NCBI GenBank assembly: GCA_029168955.1
Contig: JAPDOI010000211.1
Span: forward strand, 1 to 64,000
Reading direction: 5' to 3'
DNA: 64,000 nucleotides
Source of the DNA: Aplectana chamaeleonis
Lineage: Eukaryota; Nematoda; Chromadorea; Rhabditida; Cosmocercidae
How positions within the stretch are numbered: the stretch's first letter is position 1; every line of letters starts with the position of its first letter. The notes under the pieces are model-generated. The model was not told the origin of the DNA, searched no databases, and worked only from the letters and a program-made list of their open reading frames with translations. Positions 44,984 to 55,364 of the stretch are shown one piece after another. The position numbers were made by a program, and so were the translations under genes.

Positions 44984-45966
44984 CTCAGCCTGACCATTCC
45001 AGATGAAATATTCTTCTCTAGAACCGCTTTTGACGTAGAATCCGATCATGATCTTCGCAGCTGCCTGAACCTACTCTGAAAAGAGTTATAGGCGTTTTTG
45101 GCCCAATTGTCGCATCTATTGTACCTTCCAAAACGCGCATTAGTGCTCGGAAATCCAGCGAACGAATATAATGTTGTGTTTAGCGCCCAAAACAACCCCC
45201 TGAACGAAGTTTGGGTACAGGAACGTTTTCCTTACTTAGCTCAGACCGACAGCGTTTTGGACTTGGGTGGATTTTCGGTTGGGCGTTTATTCAGACCGAT
45301 GACAAGGCTCCGCTAGAGTTTCAGAAAATGTTCCAGCTTTGACTTGAACCCCCCCCCCCTAGGTGGGTTAATGGGGCTACGGTTTATTTGACGGTTTCAC
45401 AAAGTTTTCGACCAAATTCTTGCGAAGCCTTCAATCCAGGAGAAATTTAAGGGCAAAACGCGAGTTTTGACGATTTCCGGTGTGGTACGATAGATATTAC
45501 TCAGATTGTTTTCTGGGACTTATTTGGAGTGCGGTCGAAGTTTCAGATTTGAATTTATATTTGTATACGGGAGTCATTCGGGGTAATGAATACGAATTCA
45601 ATGTCCATTTGTCAATTTTCAAAACACTAGGGTAGGTTTTGCCCTCTAAATGGCATAGTACCTACCGTGACCTACAGTAAACTTCAGAATTTCGACAAAC
45701 GAACTCCAGATTCGCGTTCAGCACCCCTGTATACAAGTTTTGTATACTTGTATACTACCCCTGTATACAAGTTTTGAGCCGAATCGAAAATTAATTTTTA
45801 AAACACCCTAAAAATTAGTGGGTGTACCCTTACCTTGCCGCCAGGCCTTGAAAAACGCGTATAACTTTTTCAGAGTGGTTTTAGGCAGCTGCGGGGATCA
45901 CAATCGGATTCTGCGCTGAAAACGGTTCTAGAAAAGTAGATTTTATCCGGAATGGCCGGGCTGACT
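44984..45966. mobile_element. Non-autonomous element with about 115-bp TIRs
   Basis: The left end (CAGCCTGACCATTCC, TTCTCTAGAACCG, CGCAGCTGCCT, CACTCTGAAAAG-like blocks) is mirrored at 45840-45966. The 980-bp interior has no transposase, but carries a run of CCCCCCCCCC (45350) and a local duplication of CCCCTGTATACAAGTTTTG (45723 and 45758). A fragment of the TIR sits inside the dead mariner at 14096-14200. Confidence 0.7.
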
Positions 45967-46826
45967 AAAAATCGTTTCCTTGCAAGCAGAAAGCTTACGA
46001 GTTAACAATGATTTCCATGTTTTTCGTACATCTATGTCTGCTCAGCAATGCAGACCAGCAACAATTCAAATCAACACGAACAAAGCATTTGTGTTGTCGG
46101 ACACCGGCCAGCACTAGGCAGGTGCAGGGTAGGGACTTGAGCAATATTTTTCTTTGTTATTATGATTTCTCGGTCGCACTCTCTTCAATGTCGCCGTGTG
46201 ACAAGAGTTTGGTGAAGGATACTGTCATTACTTCCCTCTTCTTCCTACTGGAACCCTACGCGCTCTCCTTGGAGTCCTAGCAAAACAATACACATCCTTA
46301 GCTCTCTTTCGTTACGTCTGGCTGGCTTACAGCTTCGAGCTCGCCTTACGACCCTCAGAAAACAACACTACTTTTATCAGTGGACACATAAACGAAATCG
46401 GTAAATAGGCAACTCTGTCACGCTCAATATCCACTCGTCTATGGAAGCGCACCACCATCAGCGCTAAGGGATATAATTTTTGATCAAAATAGTGAGGTTT
46501 CGTGGAATCGCAAAAAGCGCTCTCAGAGAAGATTCAAACCTTCGTAACACGCCCATGATTTAATACTACCGACCGCACATCGGAAGGTACTGCGTCCCGC
46601 TTTCAGCTTTCCGTAGACTAGGAAGAAGTTCTGTGACGGGACCAGTTTGCGATCATATAACCTTCAGATCGAAGACACGCGACCGATCACATATACTATT
46701 CCATCACTTCAGGCATGTACATTCCCACATGTATAAAATTTGTACCGCGCAGACCTAGATAAGTAACACATCTCTTGTGAGAACCTTCTTTTCAAAAAAT
46801 CCTCTCTTAGCGACCCTCAGCTATTT
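45967..46826. other. No gene recognised; 3' flank of the membrane protein gene
   Basis: A 90-codon plus frame at 46008-46280 has no domain or splice support. The interval presumably contains the 3' UTR of the minus-strand gene ending at 46827, though no canonical AATAAA is obvious nearby. Confidence 0.35.
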
Positions 46827-47248
46827 TCAGAAGTCTTGAAAATAGCATGAATTTCGCCTAGTGGGTTTTGCCGCTGTGCGAATGCGATTGACTGCTAATG
46901 GAACTGTACACATTTGGAGCAGTCTTTGCACAGACACAATATGCTCGGCATCACTCACAAGATCTATGATTTTCCGGTGGTGGACCTACAGAATCGACAA
47001 AAATCATGTCATTCAGTGTAGCGTCAACTGCAAACTCAGATAAATAGAAAAAAAAGAAAGTTTAACAATAACCGGTTTACGTGCTCGTCTTTTACCAATG
47101 GCAATCCCACAACAACATAGAGCAACTGCCACCACTAGGGCTATACCTCCAGCTGCAGAGCCATAAAGTCTGGAATTATCAGTATTTCTCTGTTTCTATT
47201 GCTTCGTCTACCTGTCAGATCTTATCACAGTCAATTTGTTGGTTGGGC
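46827..47248 (-). CDS. 3' end of a single-pass membrane protein gene (four exons)
   Basis: Minus-strand exons are 47248-47212, 47169-47081 (or to 47096), 47027-46959 and 46903-46827. Introns are 42, 53 (or 68) and 55 bp, with donors GTAGAC, GTAAAC (or GTAAAA) and GTGAGT and acceptors ATTCCAG, TTTGCAG and TGTACAG. All phases agree. The product reads PTNKLTVIRSDRLYGSAAGG, then a hydrophobic helix (IALVVAVALCCCGIAI). With the preferred donor, GKRRA follows as a stop-transfer patch. The cytoplasmic tail contains DATLNDMIFVDSVGPPPEN and ends CYFQDF-stop at 46827-46829. This suggests a type I surface protein. The ectodomain lies upstream; one candidate is the cysteine-rich exon at 59354-59458. Confidence 0.5.
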
Positions 47249-47380
47249 CTGTATTATAAAAAATATATTAGCTGTGGTGGTACGAAAGTCGCTCTAACAG
47301 ACTTTCTGGTGTGCCAGTGAGACAATGGAAACAAGAACTACGAGGGAAGCTTGTGTGCAGTCTCAGAGGTAGAGACTTAC

Positions 47381-47423
47381 TATAAACATTTTTTGTAGAG
47401 AACCATACAAATATAAATTCTCG
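47381..47423 (-). CDS. Possible 43-nt exon upstream of the membrane exons
   Basis: It lies between CTGCTAG and a perfect GTAAGT donor, reading REFIFVWFSTKNVY with phase 0 at the start and phase 1 at the end. The end matches the 47248 exon, and the start would match the phase-0 end of the cysteine-rich exon at 59354. The acceptor is not pyrimidine-rich, so this is tentative. Confidence 0.25.
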
Positions 47424-47451
47424 CTAGCAGCGGCGCGTGAAATAATTTTTC

Positions 47452-47650
47452 GGGGTACTCTTTCGGAATAGACGACCCACTAGAGAAATTTCATCAGAAA
47501 TGTTCATACCACTAGAGCCGTCGAATGATTTAGTCTTTTCCAATCACACTGAACTGTTTGATGTGGTCAACCGTACGGTCGGTCAAGCCCAAGCGATTGC
47601 GAATTTCACTGTATTCTTGAGTGGTTCGTCTATTCCGAAAGAACGCTTTT
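47452..47650. mobile_element. Palindromic MITE, TTTCGGAATAGACGA ends
   Basis: ACTCTTTCGGAATAGACGACCCACT (47458) and AGTGGTTCGTCTATTCCGAAAGA (47620-47642) are inverted ends around a 130-bp interior. It would lie in an intron of the membrane gene if that gene extends upstream. Confidence 0.65.
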
Positions 47651-47654
47651 TTGG

Positions 47655-48105
47655 ACTCCACACACTAATTGAAAACGCGTTCTAGCCTCAATTGTAGGTT
47701 TAAGAAGCAGAGACAGCGGTTCAGAATATGAGCGCTGTCAGATGATCAGAATAATTTATTTCTCATTTCGGAAAACAATTTGACGTTCCTACCCCATCCT
47801 GAAATGTTTCTTCTCTGCCGATTCGAGACTTGATGCTTTGGGGAAAGCTGTCTTCATCACAATCTGTTATCATTAGCCATCAAACTCATCTTTAGCGCCG
47901 TCATCAAAGCTTATCCGCGCAAACGGTGAATTTGCTGAGCGGTTCCATATCAGTCAGCGCAAAGCGTGAAAATACCGCCAGCGTTAACATGTTAATGCAT
48001 ATCAGTTGTTGAGCGGCTGGATATCAATCAGAGCAAAGGGTGAAAATACCGCCGTTGATGGCACGTCAGAAATTCCTGAACAAGTGAAAACATCTCAGCG
48101 AAAAC
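47655..48105. repeat. Short-period repeat, CAAA(C/G)GGTGAATTTGCTGAGCGG
   Basis: The block GAGCGG(T/C)..ATATCA(G/A)TCAG(C/A)GCAAA(G)GTGAAAATACCGCC occurs twice (47938-47980 and 48010-48055) and a related one at 47915. Otherwise unassigned. Confidence 0.4.
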
Positions 48106-48109
48106 ATGA

Positions 48110-48265
48110 TAGAACGATTGATCACGTCTCGATGTGTTTACCATGAGCACAGCCGGTATAAAAGCCGCTTCATCTCACTATAGTCCTCATTCGGCATTCT
48201 GATGCCGGCACTGGAAGGTGACTTTGGGTCACTCTCCGGAGGCCAGGGCCCGTAGCAAACCGCCC
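48110..48265 (+). promoter_or_regulatory. TATA-box repeat unit, second copy
   Basis: TGATCACGT...GTGTTTACCATGAGCACAGC precedes TATAAAAG at 48157. CTTCATCTCACT, CCTCATTCGGCATTCTGATGCCGGC, AAGGTGACTT and TCTCCGGAGGCCAG follow. The order is the same as at 7860-8000, over about 150 bp. Confidence 0.5.
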
Positions 48266-48269
48266 GCCG

Positions 48270-49995
48270 CCACCACATAAAGATGGCAGCCGACCTGAGG
48301 TACATCGTGCCCAGATGCCACCCAATGTCGTCAACCCGGAGCGACCCTTTTCTACAGGATAATTCTGTTTACAAAAATCAGCCTCCTGCCTGAATCGAAC
48401 CACGCACACTGGTCGCCTAGACAGCGCGCACAGCAACTGAACCGCGAGCCCGTGCTGATAGAGGCATTCTCGGCAATAGCAAGGGTGCGAGATGAACAAA
48501 ACAACCAACAGGAATCTAATCCCTGAAAATCGCCCCCTTTAGATCTGCAGTCCATCCTATTCTGCTAAGTTTATTACAAACTATGCTTGGCTATTTCTGC
48601 TTACACGTTTTCAGCAATTGCACAAGATTTAATTTTCGAATTTGCAAAGAAGTTCATGATTTCTGTTTTTTTTTTGGAAAAGTCCGCAGATTATCCGAAA
48701 CTGGATCAGAGTGGCATTTGACGTTGTAAAATATCCACTTCCTCCCTTGCTCTACTTACTTCCTTTAAAACCAAGCAGGTGATGTTCTAGTAACAGAATC
48801 ATACCTATTCTTACACTGCTTATGATTTTTCTTTCGAGAACCATGTTTGTACATGATCACGCTGCTATTCGCTCAACAAACATAGAACCAAAAAGGATAT
48901 AAGAATATAAGCATATCTTGATGTTTTTGAATATTTTATGTTTTCGATGGCAATGCCTTTTTAGATGCAGAGAAACCGTTCACAAGATATCACGAGAATA
49001 TCGCCTGCACCCAACAATTTTGGTAGTTTTGGTGCGCTCAGCTTCCTTCTAAAAACCCGTTGTGTAGACCTCTTCTTGATTGTTCCTAGGGCAAAGAAGT
49101 GGAAATAAAACTTCGATGTTTATTGGAATTTCCCAGACTTCTGGAATTTTTTTTAGAAACGATCGTCCAGATTTTGTCTGATAAAATCTCATAATGGTTA
49201 ATCCCTTGTGTTTTTTCTTCTCTCAGGAATATTCATCATGACCATTAAATCTGCCGCTACTCTTGACTGCTGCTGCCGTTTCCTTCTTTCCTTGTTCAGA
49301 TTTTTTTCTTCACCTTTATTTTGCAAGCACTTCACCCGTTGTGTCTTACGGTATGTTAGTATGTGTGTGAGGTTTTTTTTGTGGGGGGGTTTATAGAGTG
49401 TGCATTTCCGGCAGCTTCTGTACTGAAAAAAGGTCCTGTAAACAGTGCCATTTTGATCGAAATGAACAGAGCCAGCTGGAGAGAGATATGATCAAAAGAA
49501 ACACGATCTCGAACTTTTCATCGCCAAGAACTTGTCAAAATATCTCTTAGCGGTGGCGCAAAATTAGTGAATCATGAAACCACCCGAAAAAAATCAGCAC
49601 TCCGGAGAAAATACTTTGTCAAATTCAATTTCAAATTATTTTCATGAATTCGCGAAAGAAACTCACGCAATAGAACGTACAGTATAGACACTCCACGTAC
49701 AGTTTTTTTTATGAAAAAAAGAACCAGTCTGATGGTTCAGAAACAACAAAAAATAATGAGAAACTAGAGGGAAATCAGCGTCCGCGAAAAATCAACAGCT
49801 GATGAAGAGCGAATGATTATGCCTTCATGGGAGGCAATGATCGCCACTCATTAAAGCGATTTTCCTCCAAGATTTATTACAGGTTATGGGAGGCTGTCAT
49901 TCCAATGCCCTATTCACAGTCTTTGTGGGGGAATTTCCGCATGATCAGCTCAAAATTCAGAACTTCACTTGAACCTCAAGGAGATGGTCAAACGT
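48270..49995. other. No gene confirmed
   Basis: A strong TTCTTCTCTCAG acceptor-like tract ends at 49227 (plus) and is followed by a short frame with CCCRFLL. There is no defensible product. The rest is AT-rich. Confidence 0.3.
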
Positions 49996-50029
49996 CGTCA
50001 GAAAGGTCAAAGGATCGTGTTCTCTTCTC

Positions 50030-50290
50030 CGCGCCGCCACCACCTCGGTCATGCACGACCCATGACTTGGCTCCCTCCCTACGTGCCTCTGCAATATGCG
50101 CGCTATTTCCACTTTCCACTCGCAGCTCGTGGCTCCCCTTTAGACCTCAGGTCCATGGCTGCGTGCCGAGGTGGGTGACATTCGGCTGCGAGCGAAGTCA
50201 CCACCTCAGCACGCACACGTGCATTAGGATAGGGCGGCCACCACCTATTCCAATAGCGATGTGAGCCACCACCTCACGCCGGGGAGGCAG
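50030..50290 (+). repeat. GCCACCACCTC-rich degenerate repeat
   Basis: CCACCACCTCGG, CACCACCTCAGC, CCACCACCTATTC and CCACCACCTCACG recur at irregular spacing. An inverted CGAGGTGGGTGAC lies at 50168. Confidence 0.45.
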
Positions 50291-50359
50291 CTATGAGCTC
50301 CGACCTTTCGGTGGGATTGCTACGGGCCCAGGGGTGCGTTCCAAGAACATTCGCATGGC

Positions 50360-50480
50360 AAAACGCGTCCATGGAATCGTAGCCACGGCCACGTGGGAGC
50401 AATTTTCAGTTATATTTCGCATCCATGGAAAGCGAATTTGTCCATGGGGAGGTTGTTTTGCCTCCCACAGCGTCTTGGGA
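50360..50480. repeat. Small foldback, CGTCCATGGAATCG / CCATGGAAAGCG
   Basis: The GTTCCAAGAACATTCG block (50338) and CGTTCTTGGAACGCACC (50480) form an inverted pair around the CCATGG-bearing centre. Confidence 0.45.
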
Positions 50481-50494
50481 ACGTTCTTGGAACG

Positions 50495-50665
50495 CACCCC
50501 AGCATAATTTTGGCTGCTGGGAGGATACGGCGGGTATCCTCACGGCGGGAGGGGAAGGGCGAGTTACGCCGGGGTCCGCAGAGGGTGGCTCCTCACAGCA
50601 GACCTCGGTAAAGACTACGCCCATGTTGCGGACAAGGCGGGGCTTCCTGTGCCTTGGACCTTCAA
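50495..50665 (+). repeat. Downstream part of the TATA-family repeat
   Basis: GGGTATCCTCACGGCGGGAGGGGAAGGGCG, GGTGGCTCCTCACAGCAGACC and AAGACTACG match the 8010-8110 part of the 7860 unit. No TATA box is present here. Confidence 0.5.
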
Positions 50666-50669
50666 ATTC

Positions 50670-51300
50670 GTGAAATTTCCGAGGAAAACTCACCCATTTT
50701 AATAAAATCACCTCATTTTCGCGGTATATTGGACCCTCTCTCTCTGCCAGTTCGCACCATTTTCACGGGATATTCACCCCATTCTCACCTATCCTAGCGT
50801 CAAATTCACCCAAACAGTGAATTTAACGCGGCGAATTAAGACCTAATGCCGACTTGTACATGAGCATCAAGTCTCTTTTGCTGGGGCATCAAGTCTCGAA
50901 TTGACAGAGTTCAATCAGTATAGATCGTGCATTGTTAGAGAGATAGGCGTTTCGTAGGAAATGTTATCTTGCTGCGATAGCGACCAATAGTTTTCAACAT
51001 TTCAGGCATGACAATATTTCTCGAGCCAGCCACCGCGAGAGGTACATGCGAAGTGCTCTTGCGATAGCGTTTTTCAACTGTGTGGGCCCTGTATCAACAC
51101 CATTCAAGGCATTTGATCGCACCTGTAGCCGGTCACAAACTTTTAGTATGACAACTGCCCGAGAAGATATTGGCTCTATGCCATCAGTCGAAGGTTAGAG
51201 CTAGATAGTATTGGAAAATGATGAAAGCCCGGTGGAAAAAACAAGGGTTGCGGCGTGCGCGCTCGGTTGAGATAGGAAAGCTAATAGAATCGCACGACTT
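50670..51300. other. No gene recognised
   Basis: ATTTTCACGG/ATTCACCCATT motifs recur loosely from 50690 to 50815. Otherwise featureless. Confidence 0.3.
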
Positions 51301-51302
51301 GA

Positions 51303-51725
51303 AGGAAGGGTTGCCGATATAAACGACTTTTGAGCTCTCTTCATGAGAACGTAAATTTGGTCATCGCAAAAGTGAAAAAAAGTGGAAAAAAGAAAAATTG
51401 CTCGAAAAACGCACAATAACTAGTTAGAACGTCTAAATCAGGTGTCCACACGCCCCTAATTAACGAGATTTCCTTGAATGCTTGTTTCTCCGTCTTTTAG
51501 ATGGCTCTTAAAGCAGTCAGTAGTCGCAAGAAGCGCGCAGTACATACATCAGAAGCAAAATAAAGGATGGAAAAACAGGCATTCATAAAAATCCCGACGA
51601 TCGGGGTCGGGCGGACACCAAGCCGTGACATGTTCTTGATGAACTTTTCCACAATTTTCAACTCATTTCACTCTTGTGATGGCCGGATTCACCTTCTCAT
51701 GACGATAGCACATAAAATCTTGCCG
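51303..51725 (+). mobile_element. TTAA-type MITE, family 2, degraded copy
   Basis: Collinear with 34526-34968 (GACTTTTGAGCTCTCTTCATGAGAA, GAAGCAAAATAAA, GGACACCAAGC blocks). The left flank is TTGA and the right terminus is decayed. Confidence 0.7.
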
Positions 51726-52049
51726 GAGTGACTGATTGTGCAATCAGTATGGGACACTTTCTATGGAGGGCGGAGCCGAAAAAAGTGATGAGAACTGCAA
51801 GTTTAGCTGGCTCCTAACGCCTAAACTAGGTAATGTTCATTCGTTTTCGATGCTTCTAATGGCCTGGGGCGGAATTTACGAACGCAAGTCATAATCATGG
51901 TTGCGTTCTCGGTCAATCATCCATGTGGTCACTCACGCTACTAGCCAGCCAAACCATGTCTAATTTGTGCGTTCACAGACGCGAGCGCACTACCGTAACC
52001 CGTAAACAGCCGAGACAATCGATTTCGAAGCACGGTGAGTCAACCCGTT

Positions 52050-52710
52050 CTCAGGCATTCGCGGGGGTCGGTGGCAGGCTAAAACGCCCCTTTACCAATC
52101 AAATTGATCGGATCTGGCTGATCGGCGGAGGTTTCGGCATGACTCATAACTGCCGAAGTTTTCGTGGTGATGTCTCATATGTGGCGGAGTTTTCGGGGCG
52201 ACGTGTTGCAGTGTTCGCACTGTTTTTCCCTGGTACTCTCTCGTGTAGAGCGCGGAATCGGTAGCCCACAATGTATACGCTGCAATGGAATGTGACGTGT
52301 TTGTGCGTATCACGGTTGACAGCTCGGGATATCGACGCTTTAGCGGGCGTGGGTGGCAGGTTGAGAGGTCAATTGTGCTGCCTCTCAACCTGCCACCGAC
52401 GCCCGCGACTGCAGGAGTGGTGGAGGGTGGTCGGTGGGAGGTGATTAGGCGAAACTTTCGGCGTAAACACGTGGGTGTGACGTCACAATTAGTGGTTGGT
52501 GGGAGGTGATAAGGCAGAGCTTTCGGTGTGAACGGGTCAAGAATGACGTGGCATTGTAGGGTCGGTGGAAGGTTGACACGCGGAGTTTTCGGCATGAATG
52601 GGGGAGTTTTCGGGCCTTCCCCGCCCCTTTTTTCGTTTCGAGCGGGAGCACGCTACCTGTTCAACTCCTGTCAACCGTCCACCGACCCCCGCGAGTGTGT
52701 GAGTTGGACA
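52050..52710. mobile_element. Foldback element, CGCGGGGGTCGGTGG ends with central hairpin
   Basis: Outer ends CGCGGGGGTCGGTGGCAGG (52060) and CCACCGACCCCCGCGAG (52679) are inverted. In the middle, GCGGGCGTGGGTGGCAGG (52344) pairs with CCTGCCACCGACGCCCGCG (52390) as a tight hairpin. GGTGGGAGGTGATTAGGCGAAACTTTCGG-type units repeat between. Confidence 0.55.
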
Positions 52711-52762
52711 GAGTGCGTTCGTTGTTGCGAACCCACTTTCATTCGTGGCAGAGCTTCGCGAC

Positions 52763-54348
52763 CAGGGATGTGCGGCAATTGCCGTTTGTCGTTTGCCGGC
52801 CATTTTCGGGACTTTTTTGCCGTTTGTCGTTTGCCAAAATTTTTGTTATTTTTCCGGGAAAAGTCGGCAAAACATTGAAAGGAAACTCCGCCTATGCTCG
52901 CGGCCATGTAGGCACTAGTGGTAATCCGATTATCCGTTGTTTGCTTAACCGCTATCCGGGGTTCTGGCTTATCTGATGTGGTAGTCAATATGTTCGAAAA
53001 CGCGAGCTAACTAGCGGTAAGCTCGCTGTAAATTGCAGCTAAACGCGATCTTTATATTTGACCATTTTCAGGAAAGGGACCAGGTATTGCTGAAACTACG
53101 CACTCGCATGCCACGTTGTGAGCCACTAGTTACGCATATTGTGAAAAAAAAACCAAAAATTAGTTTATTCTGTCTTTTATGGAAAAAATGTTGGTTTAGA
53201 AAAAAATTCTGAAGATTTTTTGAATCTTCGCTAGCTTGCGGTAAGTTCGCGCAGAACTTTAACTTAACGCGAGCGGATAGCTTTTGAAAAAGTCCTCCGG
53301 AGGACATTTTCAAAAGCTGTCCATCTTTTTCGTCATTCACACACTATTTCCAATTTCTCTGTCGGTTCGCATTAAGTTGACAGTAGATAGTCCAACTCCA
53401 ATGCGGTGCTTTAATTTCTGTCCCAGAGTTTCGACAGATTCTGGTGTAGCTAAAAGAAGCAGGAAGCACTTGTGCGACACACGTGGGCAGGGACTTTGAG
53501 AAAGTATGCCGCGGCAGTGCCAGGAAAGTACCGCGACCCTTGACTGTGCCGCGATAGTTTCACGGTAGTACCGCAGCAGCACCGTGTTGATTACTGTGCC
53601 GTGGAGATTCTGTTGCAGTGTCTTGAGGGTCGACAACGCCGCGACATTGACGTGACAGTACCGCTGCAGTTCCGGGTTGGAGCGGCACGAACTCCGCGAG
53701 GATGCATCAGCGAATCTTCGTCGACTACGCCTCACTATTATGTGTTGTAAAACGAGATTGTTGCTGGTTCAATAGCTCAATTTTGACGTACATCCCGTAT
53801 CTCCTAGGTCGCAATAAAGGCTATACACTCTGTCCCTATCAGAAAGAGGACGTAAGCACTGCACGTGTTAATTTTTGTTCGTAGGCCCACCCAGTTGTAT
53901 TATGACTCATTTCATATGAGTCATTCGCAGTCGGTCATATTTTTGTCACAGCGCAGCCACCGTTCGGGGAGCCGCAGCGGCACTATCTCGGAGCCGCTGC
54001 GACTCCGCGATAGTGCCGCTTCGGTGCCTGTAGGAAGCCGCTACTCCGCTATGCCGCTGCGGCAATTTTATTAATTTCAGTGAGGTCCCATGTGTCTTGT
54101 TTCTTCTCATGTGGTGCATTGAAATGGAACTACTCCCTAGAATTGGAATTATTAGAATTTTGACGTAAGTATTGGAAAAAAAAGGAAAAAGAAGTAGAGC
54201 GGCACATGTGAATAACTTTTATGTCGATCCAGGGAATGAGGTTTTTTGCCGTTTGCCAATTGTCGTTTGCCCTTTGCCGGCCGTTTTTGGGATTTTCTTG
54301 CCGATTGCCGTTTGCCGAAATCTGAAAATCGTTTGCCGCACATCCCTG
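52763..54348. mobile_element. Non-autonomous hAT-like element with 8-bp TSD
   Basis: It begins CAGGGATGTGCGGCAA and ends in the exact inverse (TTGCCGCACATCCCTG). It is flanked by TTCGCGAC (52755-52762) and TTCGTGAC (54349-54356), an 8-bp duplication with one mismatch. Subterminal TTTGCCG/TTTGTCG repeats occur at both ends. CAGGG ends with an 8-bp duplication are characteristic of hAT elements. The interior has GCCGCTGCGG-type repeats (53500-54065) and an AAAGTCC-TCCGGAGGAC-TTT palindrome (53288), but no transposase. Confidence 0.8.
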
Positions 54349-54399
54349 TTCGTGACTCCTCCCTAACAGTGGTCGCGCTGAATTCTAGGTAGACCCGCC

Positions 54400-55090
54400 C
54401 ATTTTGCTGAAGATTTGAATGCTCGTCAAAAATGTTATTGTCCAAATAGCAAGAATATGTTTTTTGGGAGCATTCCAGTCTCATACACATTACTCTTACT
54501 GACCGTAACTCAGCGATTCGGTTAACTAGACCCAGGAAAGAAGTGGAAAAGGCAAAGCTGCTCATGTAGAGTAAGAAATAGAAAAAATCGCCTGTCGGAA
54601 GTGGTGCAAAAATCCGTTTTTTCCAGATGGCCTTTCAAGCCTCCGTTTTCACTTTTAGAAGGCAATAGTCGAGCATATAATGAACTTACTAAATGGTTAT
54701 CGAAAATTGCCTTAGCTGGATTTTCTCTAAAAAAATTGTTTCCATGACCTTCAAAATTTTTTAGAAAAAATCCAGACAACGTTTTTGATGACCATTCAGC
54801 AGATACACTTTCTGCTCGAATGCCGCCTTCTAAAAATAGGAACCAAGTCTGAAACGCCGTTTGGGATAAAACAATGGTCTTTTTACACTTCTTTTTTCGA
54901 TGTTCGATTTTTTCTATTTCTCATTCTACATAGGCGTCTTTGCTTTTTTTCCTCTCATTACTGAGTCTATTTTAACGAACCGCTGAGTTACGAACTATAA
55001 GAGCTATGTATGTGACACTGGAGTGCCCCGCAAAACCATTTCCCGCTATTTGGACAACTGCAGCTTCAACGAGTATTTAGGTCACCAGCG
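54400..55090. repeat. Long foldback, about 280-bp diverged arms
   Basis: 54400-54690 pairs with 54830-55090 in reverse. Blocks include GCTATTTGGACAA, TAACTCAGCG.TTCG, GAAATAGAAAAAATCG and TTTTTAGAAGGC. It is probably a MITE, and it sits just beyond the hAT-like element. Confidence 0.65.
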
Positions 55091-55364
55091 GTTGACAAAC
55101 AAATCTGGAGAACTCGTGGCTGTTAAAAACACATTGTGTGGTGGAGCTGAGTTGAAGCCGAAAAAACCAATTGAAAAAATCCGGCGGTGCAAACCCCCCC
55201 AAATTTTTCAAGTTTGGTGGCGAAAATTTTCAAAGTTGCTTGACCCTGTTTAGAAGCGTTAGGTGTTCAAAATATCTTTTTGTTCAAAATAAATATATTT
55301 TTTTACATGCAAGAAGCGCTCGCCCATTATACATGAAAGCAAATCTCGTGAAGAATATTAGAAT

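Noticed and set aside
49227..49352. Exon-like segment after TTCTTCTCTCAG
   Set aside because: Good acceptor and a GTATGT-like donor, but the only open frame gives a phenylalanine/cysteine-rich peptide with no support.
51923..52988. Several frames of 90-167 codons on both strands
   Set aside because: They cross the CGCGGGGGTCGGTGG foldback and the end of the hAT-like element. The peptides mirror the inverted repeats.
53337..53735. 132-codon minus frame inside the hAT-like element
   Set aside because: No similarity to hAT transposase motifs that I can see. It reads through GCCGCGGCAG-type repeats.
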